In this document: positions 1-5,874 of the stretch, piece after piece | Position numbering within the stretch: the first letter of the stretch is position 1 | How the letters are laid out: every line of letters starts with the position of its first letter | NCBI GenBank assembly: GCA_964618405.1 | Contig: CAZUAY010000041.1 | Coordinates: 1 to 18,241 of the forward strand | Source of the DNA: JBBQIY01 sp964618405 | GTDB lineage: Bacteria > Verrucomicrobiota > Kiritimatiellia > RFP12 > UBA3636 | Reading direction: 5' to 3' | Length of the DNA stretch: 18,241 nucleotides | Translations under genes and position numbers: made by a program | The notes under the pieces: generated by a model | What the model was told of the DNA's origin: nothing | Database searches by the model: none | The model's input: only the letters and a program-made list of their open reading frames with translations

Positions 1-30
1 CCTCGCTTCGCAACCACAAAGAAACGGGGC

Positions 31-45
31 CTGGGGTGTCCCCAG
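31..45. repeat. Short GC-rich hairpin (6-bp stem, 3-nt loop)
   Basis: CTGGGG and CCCCAG face each other around TGT, a perfect 6-bp stem. There is no T-tract on either side, so it does not look like a typical intrinsic terminator. It lies 67 bp left of the longer inverted repeat at 113-154, in sequence with no recognisable gene. It could be the tail structure of a gene lying off the left edge, or chance. Confidence 0.35.
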
Positions 46-112
46 CGGAAACTACTCACTTCGCACTCCTCACTCTCTTCAGCCTCGCAACTCACAACTC
101 GCAAGTCGCGAC

Positions 113-154
113 TGTAATCGGTCAGGCACAGCCCCCTGTGCCTGACCGATTACA
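113..154. repeat. Perfect 19-bp inverted repeat with a CCCC loop
   Basis: The left arm (113-131, TGTAATCGGTCAGGCACAG) and right arm (136-154) are exact reverse complements separated by four C residues. A 19-bp perfect stem with a tetraloop does not arise by chance in a stretch this short. No T-run follows on either strand, so a simple rho-independent terminator is not favoured. It resembles REP/REPIN-type or mobile-element-end hairpins that PVC-group bacteria carry in many copies, but no second copy is present in this window to show that it is repetitive. Confidence 0.85.
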
Positions 155-227
155 CCCGTTCTCATCTGCCCTTTTGCTAAGATCTTACTCACAAAAATAA
201 TCCTTGCGTCCTTTGCAATGATCCTCC

Positions 228-256
228 TTGTTCTCATTTCAATCTACCCGTATAAT
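228..256 (+). promoter_or_regulatory. Sigma70-type promoter for the restriction-modification remnant
   Basis: A perfect -10 box TATAAT lies at 251-256. A weak -35 box TTGTTC lies at 228-233 with an ideal 17-bp spacer. Transcription would begin near 263, giving a leader of about 25 nt. A GAGGA ribosome-binding site at 274-278 is 10 nt before the ATG at 289. The promoter is intact although the gene it serves is broken. The downstream endonuclease-like gene may therefore still be expressed from it. Confidence 0.6.
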
Positions 257-288
257 AGAATTTCATTTATTTCGAGGACTGCAAACCG

Positions 289-1105
289 ATGCCAGATCTT
301 TTCAAACCCCTGTTCAGCCCCACGCTCTTATCTCGCCGCCTGACGGGCTTTACTCCGACCTTATCCCCTGAGCTCACGGCCATCGCCGATCAATGGTCCC
401 GCACAGCGGCAGACCCTGCGTTTTTGAAGCTAAATGAAAAGCCCCTTCAAGGGCAATTCTTAACCGACATCTTCGCACGCCTACTCGGCTTTGACCCCGC
501 CGTCGGACACCTTGATGCTTACCATCTCAAACCCGAGTCCGCCTCAACGGAAATCAAGGGCTCTCGTACCCCAGATGCTCGCCTCGGTTTCTTTGGCCCC
601 GAGTATGACATTTCTCGCGTCGTCATCGAACTCAAGGCCCCAGGTGCGGATCTTGACGCCCCATGAGCAACTCCTCGTTGACGACATTGTGGACTACTAC
701 CGCGATCTCATTCGCCTTGGTGAGGACTCCGCCGCTATGCGGCAGGCAGGCGCACCCGCTCTGGACGACTTCAACGACGTTTACACAACCCGGATTAACG
801 GTGTGTACAAAAAGAACAAACTGCGCGCACTTGAGCCGCAAGCGTGGCCGGGTATCGTCTGCCAACCTTACGTCTTCGGCAAGGGTAAGGTGGACTGGAG
901 TGGAGCAGACGAGTTGAGAGAAAAGCTTGATGTCCTTCTGAGGGAGAAACGGGACGGAGGCCTCAGTGTGACCCGCATCGCCCGGCTTTACGATGGGCCG
1001 TGTATTTATCTGCTCAAGCCCGACCGGCTCCGCTACTGGCTTCGCTCCATTGCACTCCGAGACGCGGATGAAACGCTGGCGGATCTAGCGGAACAAGGAT
1101 TCTGA
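289..1105 (+). pseudogene. Collapsed restriction-modification gene (type IIG/N6-methylase type): N-terminal nuclease-like part joined out of frame to a C-terminal part
   Basis: Frame 1 runs from the ATG at 289 to a TGA at 664-666 (125 aa). It resembles the N-terminus of Eco57I/type IIG-like methylase-nucleases: an LKE-like entry (LNEKPLQGQFLTDIFARLLGF), then a PD...ELK pair (residues about 95-96 and 114-116) typical of PD-(D/E)XK nuclease domains, ending in GADLDAP. Coding then continues in another frame from about 650 to 1105 (about 150 aa, starting ILTPHEQLL and ending near LADLAEQGF), which looks like a C-terminal segment. The several hundred residues of methylase core expected between them (Asn-Pro-Pro-Tyr motif) are absent. 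The frame-2 sequence left of about 650 is only a shadow. That both parts come from one parent gene is an inference; the C-terminal piece could be from a neighbouring gene. An assembly error is possible. The remnant should have no methylase activity. Confidence 0.65.
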
Positions 1106-1117
1106 GGCTCTGCGACT

Positions 1118-1834
1118 ATGTTAGCGGAAAATTCAATATCGGTGCAATCGGGCGGAATCGACAGTGACATTCACTTGCCATCAACCGCGAAATTGGAGCT
1201 CGTAGGATTCATCGCCGACGAACTTCCTCGCTGGCGCGACCATCCCAACCGTCCAAACGCGACTGCCGAGACCGACTTGACCGAGTTCCTTTGCGATCAC
1301 CTCAACAGTGCCGCTTACTTCTCGGTCGTCTGGAGTCATGTGCAGTTTCGAACCGAGACCGGCGACGAAACGTGCAGGGGCAGGAAAATTGACCTTGCCG
1401 CGAAACCACGGGGGACCGCGCTGATCATAGAGGGGCGACGGCACAGCCAGTTCGACCTGCTGTTCCCCATTGAGTGCAAACGACTCCCGACACCGAGGGA
1501 CAAGAAACGAGACGAACGCGAATATGTCATCACCGTCCCGGGATCGACCGGTGGCATCCAGCGGTTCAAGTTCGGCCACCACGGTGCCGCTCATACCTTC
1601 GCCGCCATGATTGCCTACGTGCAGGAGCAAACCTGTTCCCATTGGTTGGATCAGGTGAACGGATGGATTCTGGACCTGAGCAAAGAACTCGTCACTGAGT
1701 GGGGAAAAACAGACCGGCTCGAACTGCTGAACGATGACGCGACTTCGAGAATCTGCAAGCTTGTTTCTCGACATCGCCGGGCCAACGGCCTCGCCGACTG
1801 CGAACTCCGCCATCTCTGGATCAGCATGAACTGA
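1118..1834 (+). CDS. Uncharacterised protein with a PD-(D/E)XK endonuclease-like motif
   Basis: This 238-aa protein has no signal peptide and no membrane segment. Its middle has RKIDLAAK followed about 30 residues later by FPIECKRL, an arrangement (D ... E-x-K) typical of PD-(D/E)XK nucleases. A downstream GGIQRFKFGHHGAAHTF stretch is rich in Gly and His. I do not recognise a named family. It starts 12 nt after the end of the collapsed restriction-modification gene, on the same strand and presumably the same transcript, which supports a defence or DNA-processing role, possibly as an accessory nuclease. There is no strong Shine-Dalgarno before the ATG, so it may depend on coupling to the upstream reading frame, which is still open up to 1105. 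A long opposite-strand frame over the same bases (1181-1840) shows no motif and is taken as a shadow. Confidence 0.6.
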   Translation: MLAENSISVQSGGIDSDIHLPSTAKLELVGFIADELPRWRDHPNRPNATAETDLTEFLCDHLNSAAYFSVVWSHVQFRTETGDETCRGRKIDLAAKPRGTALIIEGRRHSQFDLLFPIECKRLPTPRDKKRDEREYVITVPGSTGGIQRFKFGHHGAAHTFAAMIAYVQEQTCSHWLDQVNGWILDLSKELVTEWGKTDRLELLNDDATSRICKLVSRHRRANGLADCELRHLWISMN

Positions 1835-1893
1835 TGTCATGATGGCGGTTTGCGTACAACAGACAAACGACCCATCGGTGCGCGATTTCGATC

Positions 1894-2145
1894 TCAGCGA
1901 GCATAAACCGGCCTACCTTCCCGCAGCACCTGCGAAACAAAGGAAACTGGCGTTCTGCTCCCCCGCCGCACCTCGTCGGGCGTGTAGACGATAATATCCA
2001 TGGGAAACCGATGCGAGCGAATAAGCCGATAGAGTTCCCTGCTGCGTTTATGAGGGGGCAACTCGCTTTCCGCTACGACCAGAAAATCTACGTCGCTGTC
2101 GACCTTGTCGATATCGAAGATTTTTCTTTTGATAGGTGTTTCATC
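1894..2145 (-). pseudogene. 5'-truncated minimal nucleotidyltransferase (MNT-like) gene remnant
   Basis: Read on the minus strand, an 83-residue open stretch ends at a TGA (1894-1896). It carries VDSDVDFLVVAESELPPHKR (the metal-binding D-x-D), then HRFPMDIIVYTPDEV (the third acidic residue), and closes with VLREGRPVYAR. These are the hallmarks of the second half of a small nucleotidyltransferase domain of the MNT/DNA polymerase beta superfamily, usually the antitoxin or modifier partner of a HEPN protein. The preceding Gly-Ser and R-G motif is missing: upstream of DSD the frame reads KRKIFDIDKV and has no plausible start codon. ATG ATG triplets at about 2141-2149 are in another frame. The upstream end runs straight into the stop codon of the PcRGLX-like gene. 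It is probably a dead fragment. A single frameshift in a divergent gene is the alternative. Confidence 0.6.
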
Positions 2146-5100
2146 ATTCTTTTCGAATGCGCTGATTAATCGTCGGTGGAATTTGTTCCAGTGACGGCAG
2201 AAAAAAATGATCTGGGGAGCTGGCGACTACGGGCGGAACACCGCGTAGCTCAATGTGGGCGGGCCTGCGTGCAATAAAGCTCCAGAATGCATCGTCTTGT
2301 CCGGCTGGAACTGCAATCGTGGTTTGCGGCTGTTTGGACTCAATGGGTACGCGCTGCCCGAGCGGATTGCGTAATTCAATTGCAGAAGAATGCAGGATTG
2401 TAAATTCCCCCGTGTGGGCAGGAACCTGAAAATACCACGTCAGGGGCGCCGCCTCTGGCGTATTTTTGGGATCGTACCGGCCGACCCACGTACTGCCGCA
2501 GCCTTCGCTGAGACCGTTGGGGATGTAAAGCACGATTTGCGAAGCATCCGTCCACGTGACCTCCCAGGGAAGGCCCCCAGCTCCGGCGTCTAAAAGATAC
2601 GTTCCCTCGGCGAGTTCGGCCGGAAGCTGCAGATCAAAGAAGCGCGGCGCGGCACTGAGCTCTAAACTGTAGAGTTCTTCGCGAAAGGGTTTGAGAATGG
2701 CTGTTTCAACTGGCTTTCCATCGAGAGTAAAAAGGCGTGGAGTCAATGGAACCCGTCCGCGCAGATCGAGCGTGACTTGGCGACGGGCGGGTTTCTGAAG
2801 AATCGCATAGACCGTTTCTCCAGGTCCGGTTTGTTGCAGGACCGGCACAGGCCCGAGGTCTCCAGCGCGGACGATGGCATCCATGCCGAGCGCCATGTCG
2901 CCGAGTGGATAAGCACTGTTGGACATGCTGATGGCACTGGTGTCCGACAAAGTCCATTGGTCGGTCTCAACGTTATGATACATGGCCACCGCCATGTCTT
3001 GGTTGCGTTTCAAGATGCGCGCATACAGCGAATTTTCGGTGATACGATAGGCACGGTTCAGCACGCGAGGCAAGACGTTGTAATACGTATGCGGCACGTT
3101 GCCCATAGATGTCCGAGCATAGGTGTCCGCGCCGCGAAGCAGCGCTTGTGCTGCCAGCTCGTCGCCGGTGGCTTCGTACCAGCGTTCAACGGCTCCGATT
3201 TTGGTGCCGTACTTGGCGAGACCGGTGGCCAGATGCGGAGTCACAGCCTGGGGACTCTTGAGATCGACAAGTGCTGCGAGGCGCTCTCGTCCGATTTGGA
3301 GGATTTTCGGATCGCCCGTTTCCTGATACAAAGTTCCCAAATTCTTTAACGTGGCAAACGGGCGAGTTCCCGTGAAAGGCCCGGTTGATCCGGCATCCCA
3401 GAGACGATTGATCAGCGTGTGGTATGAATCGGCAACCTCGCGCGCACGGCGGTAGTCCCGCAGATAATCAAACCAGTAGAGTTGTCGCAAATCCGTTCCT
3501 GAATTGTGGTGGAGTTGACTGTAAGGACTCCAGGGGAACACATTCATAGCAGCACTAAACGCACCACGATATTTACCGTAAAGCGTTCCGCTCTTGGTTG
3601 TGAAGGAAATACCAGGTTCGTCCCAGTGAACCATGCAGAGATCCATCCGTTGGCGGTTCGTTTCTTCGGCGTAATCCAGATATTTACGTTGTCCCGAGCG
3701 CGCATACATGCGCCAGAGATGGGTGTGGAAGCCATAATCGATGCTGGGAGAAAAACGGAAGAGGTAGGGAAACCACCGGTCTTTAAACGATTCGCTTTTC
3801 CCGACTCGGTACCAGACATGCGGCCCAGCACCGAAGTCCAAAAAACCGTAATCGCCCCAAGTCCGTATCACGCTCATGTAGTGATCGAAGAAGTTTTCCA
3901 TGTAAGCTTCGGCCAACGGGAAGCGCTGGGTGTCGCGGGGGTAGAGTGGAGACATTGCTTCGGTGCGATACAGCCAGTCGGGATCGGCGAGCACCGTTAC
4001 AGGCTGGCTAAGGGTCTGGAGCGTGGGGCTGATCTGCGAGCCAGCCGTACGGCCCGGCAAAAGAAACAGCAGCAACTCATGAGTCTTTGCCATCCCCAAG
4101 GCATGGCCTTGACCACTCTTTTTTATGACGGCGTTGTAAGCATCGCCATAATCGCCATGCAAGATTGGATTAAACCAATTGGTCGGCCAGCGGGTTAAAT
4201 AGGTCTCGAGACGAAAATCCAACTCACGGCCGCCGCGATTCGACCAGAGTCGCGCAGAAAGCGAATTTTCTGAAACCTGCAGTTCTTTAGGATATTGCTG
4301 CCAGAGGTTGCGGATGCCGAGCGCAACACCGGCGCGCGCATTTTGCAACACAACCCAATCGCCGCACCGTTCGCCCTCTTTCAAGACGGTTGCTCCTGAT
4401 GGCTCGTCCCGTCCGATTACAAAGCGGCAATCTGCATGGGGATCCATGTGGTTAAAATAAAACGCCTTTTCCTGGAACATAAAGAGCGGCGAATCTCCGG
4501 CTTGTTGCCGAAACCGTGCGGTATGATCAGGCGCTTCAGAATCATCGGCGAACGTGACGACGCGTTCCCCTGAGAGGGCATGATCGAAGCGGATGCCAAG
4601 GTCACGAAACCAAATGGGCGGGGCTTTATTGCGCCGTTCCGCATAACTGCCTTTTGTCGTGTTGCGAGTCATCACAAACGTATGTTCAATACGAACAAAG
4701 GATTTGCCGGCGTAGAAATGCAGACGCGTGATGTGTCGCGCGACTCGCTCTTGGTTGGTCCCGGTCGTATACCAGCCTTCGCGCCGGACGGCGACATGCA
4801 GTGCTGAGCCTTGTGTGTGGAGGTCCTCAATTCCGGGTTCCAGCGTCAAGGTGTCGGGCTCTTGGGGATCCGCGCCACTGAGTGCTAGCCGCCCCTCTTG
4901 GTCGATCGCGTACAGTTCGCCCTGCTCCGAACTCAGGATGCGTTCGCTGTCATCAAACCGCCCATTGCCGTCGAGGTCGAGCCAAGCACGTGCGATTAGC
5001 GGGCCGGTGGTTGGAAGCAAAAACAAGGCAGGGCCGGTGGAAAGTTCAATCCCCTTCTCCGTGTGTTTCAGCGTGAGGCGCGGTGTATCGGGAGCAAATT

Positions 5101-5443
5101 TTGGCGCGGTAATTTCCGGCCCGAATTCAAAACGATACGACTGGGAAGGGTCGCCGACAAAATCAACACCCAGCCAGCGGATGGCATCGGAATTCGGCCA
5201 GCGTGCCTTGACGCGAGTCTGCGCGGGCACCGGATTCCCAGCCGCGTCGATCACGCGTGCCTGTTGCGCATCTCGGAACGTATCCTTCGGAAACGGTACC
5301 CCGACGTACAAGGGCCACGCCCTGCCCAGTGCGGCTACAGGCGAATCGATTTTTAAAGCCACTTGCGTGGCAGCGTGGACCGATGAAAAACAGATTAGCA
5401 AACAGCCGATTAAAAGCGCAAAGAACGAATTGGACAACCGCAT
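2144..5443 (-). CDS. Secreted YetA/PcRGLX-like protein (exo-rhamnogalacturonan lyase family, PL26-like)
   Basis: The start at 5443 gives a clean signal peptide, MRLSNSFFALLIGCLLICFS then SVHA-A, and a 1,099-aa protein. The frame is open back to 5641, but that extension translates intergenic repeat DNA and is rejected. The mature N-terminus (about 28-110: KIDSP...WPLYVGVPFPK...WPNSDAIRWLGVDF) matches the RIFT-barrel domain of the PcRGLX/YetA family. A long beta-rich part (about 120-455), an alpha-helical toroid-like part (about 485-900, rich in W, Y and H) and a beta-sandwich tail follow. The family includes PL26 exo-lyases acting on rhamnogalacturonan I; that substrate is inferred here, not shown. 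An EF-hand-like loop DLDGNGRFDDSE sits at residues 156-167. No clear Shine-Dalgarno precedes the ATG. It is the last gene of the minus-strand cluster, and its stop codon abuts the nucleotidyltransferase remnant. Confidence 0.75.
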   Translation of the reverse strand: MRLSNSFFALLIGCLLICFSSVHAATQVALKIDSPVAALGRAWPLYVGVPFPKDTFRDAQQARVIDAAGNPVPAQTRVKARWPNSDAIRWLGVDFVGDPSQSYRFEFGPEITAPKFAPDTPRLTLKHTEKGIELSTGPALFLLPTTGPLIARAWLDLDGNGRFDDSERILSSEQGELYAIDQEGRLALSGADPQEPDTLTLEPGIEDLHTQGSALHVAVRREGWYTTGTNQERVARHITRLHFYAGKSFVRIEHTFVMTRNTTKGSYAERRNKAPPIWFRDLGIRFDHALSGERVVTFADDSEAPDHTARFRQQAGDSPLFMFQEKAFYFNHMDPHADCRFVIGRDEPSGATVLKEGERCGDWVVLQNARAGVALGIRNLWQQYPKELQVSENSLSARLWSNRGGRELDFRLETYLTRWPTNWFNPILHGDYGDAYNAVIKKSGQGHALGMAKTHELLLFLLPGRTAGSQISPTLQTLSQPVTVLADPDWLYRTEAMSPLYPRDTQRFPLAEAYMENFFDHYMSVIRTWGDYGFLDFGAGPHVWYRVGKSESFKDRWFPYLFRFSPSIDYGFHTHLWRMYARSGQRKYLDYAEETNRQRMDLCMVHWDEPGISFTTKSGTLYGKYRGAFSAAMNVFPWSPYSQLHHNSGTDLRQLYWFDYLRDYRRAREVADSYHTLINRLWDAGSTGPFTGTRPFATLKNLGTLYQETGDPKILQIGRERLAALVDLKSPQAVTPHLATGLAKYGTKIGAVERWYEATGDELAAQALLRGADTYARTSMGNVPHTYYNVLPRVLNRAYRITENSLYARILKRNQDMAVAMYHNVETDQWTLSDTSAISMSNSAYPLGDMALGMDAIVRAGDLGPVPVLQQTGPGETVYAILQKPARRQVTLDLRGRVPLTPRLFTLDGKPVETAILKPFREELYSLELSAAPRFFDLQLPAELAEGTYLLDAGAGGLPWEVTWTDASQIVLYIPNGLSEGCGSTWVGRYDPKNTPEAAPLTWYFQVPAHTGEFTILHSSAIELRNPLGQRVPIESKQPQTTIAVPAGQDDAFWSFIARRPAHIELRGVPPVVASSPDHFFLPSLEQIPPTINQRIRKE

Positions 5444-5478
5444 ATAGACACGTTTGATTTGGTAATTGTTTGGCCTGC

Positions 5479-5490
5479 GTGAATATTCAC
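5479..5490. repeat. Perfect 12-bp palindrome GTGAATATTCAC
   Basis: This self-complementary 12-mer lies 36 bp upstream of the PcRGLX-like start codon and directly abuts the 8-bp tandem repeats at 5491-5514. Its size suits a dimeric repressor operator, but it could equally be part of the repeat element next to it. The half TGCGTGAATA recurs at about 5573-5582 inside the loop of the neighbouring inverted repeat. Confidence 0.5.
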
Positions 5491-5514
5491 CACGGAGACA
5501 CGGAGGCACGAAGA
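5491..5514. repeat. Three imperfect 8-bp tandem repeats (CACGGAGA type)
   Basis: CACGGAGA, CACGGAGG and CACGAAGA follow one another without gaps. CCACGGAGACACGGAGG-type runs are commonly found beside GxxExxY genes in PVC-group and other environmental genomes, and one such gene lies 124 bp away at 5638. The repeat therefore probably belongs with that gene rather than with the PcRGLX-like gene whose leader it occupies. Translated in the false N-terminal extension it yields FFVPPCLRGEYS, a sign that the extension is not protein. Confidence 0.65.
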
Positions 5515-5518
5515 AGAG

Positions 5519-5605
5519 GTTCGCGCAAATCCGAGATTGGTCATACGCACGGTTGAAGGATCCAAGATTGATTGCGTGAATAGCCAATCTCATATTTGCG
5601 CGAAC
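5519..5605. repeat. Long inverted repeat, 22-bp arms (20 of 22 paired) around a 43-bp centre
   Basis: The left arm at 5519-5540 (GTTCGCGCAAAT followed by CCGAGATTGG) pairs with the right arm at 5584-5605, with only two mismatched positions (CC against AT). The structure fills most of the gap between the GxxExxY gene and the PcRGLX-like gene. In RNA it would form a strong stem-loop 76 to 162 nt before the downstream start codon. There is no U-tract for intrinsic termination. It may be a transcript-processing or stabilising hairpin, or the body of a small non-autonomous element that arrived with the GxxExxY gene. Confidence 0.75.
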
Positions 5606-5637
5606 AGCTTGTGAAGAGAGGACGAGGAGAGAATTTT

Positions 5638-5874
5638 TCATAGAACCATCCGTTTGATTCCCAGTTTTAGTACAGGAACATTAAAATTGATGAGTAGGCC
5701 AATCTTGCATCCTGTTAATTTCATGTACGTTAGCAATTGCGCCTCATGACAGAGACTTCTTTGGTAAATTTCCTCATATAGACCTAGTCCCCAATGCTTA
5801 TGGACTTCAATTGCGCCACCAATAATCTGCTCGGTTAAGTTTGACTCTATCATTTGCTCCTCTTTCTTCCTCAT
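5638..5874 (-). CDS. GxxExxY family protein with an internal deletion (probably inactive)
   Basis: The 78-aa product starts like a GxxExxY protein: LTEQIIGGAIEVHKHWGLGL then YEEIYQRSLCHE. It ends like one: HEAQLLTYMKLTG, then GLLINFNVPVLKLGIKRMVL. Family members are normally about 120-130 aa. The missing piece is the central segment with the conserved D...E-L-K, so the PD-(D/E)XK-like core is gone while the frame stays open. The join is at CHEAQ, where an N-terminal LCHE and a C-terminal HEAQLLTY both fit. The first ATG overlaps the stop codon of the beta-helix gene as ATGA. A second ATG at 5853 has AGGAG just 3 nt upstream, so either start is possible. The function of the family is not established. 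Confidence 0.75.
   Translation of the reverse strand: MRKKEEQMIESNLTEQIIGGAIEVHKHWGLGLYEEIYQRSLCHEAQLLTYMKLTGCKIGLLINFNVPVLKLGIKRMVL

Larger units (their letters stand above)
1..288. other. Non-coding leader region with no recognisable gene
   Basis: No convincing coding sequence is visible on either strand. The stretch holds a small hairpin (31-45), low-complexity sequence made of repeated CTCGCAACTC-like words (about 60-110), the perfect 19-bp inverted repeat, a 10-bp palindrome TAAGATCTTA (178-187), and a promoter just before the first gene. The low-complexity and hairpin parts look like intergenic repeat material. Confidence 0.55.

Noticed and set aside
491..649. Start of the frame-2 reading frame before the junction
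   Set aside because: This part has low-complexity, shadow-like composition; frame 1 carries the recognisable PD...ELK sequence here.
1181..1840. Minus-strand 219-aa open frame
   Set aside because: It is antisense to the endonuclease-like gene, has no recognisable motif, and looks like a high-GC shadow.
2777..5447. Plus-strand open frames of 190 to 239 aa across the PcRGLX-like gene
   Set aside because: All are antisense to a long gene with clear domain features and contain no motifs of their own.
5444..5641. 66-residue N-terminal extension of the PcRGLX-like protein
   Set aside because: It translates the tandem repeat and hairpin DNA, and a clean signal peptide begins at 5443.
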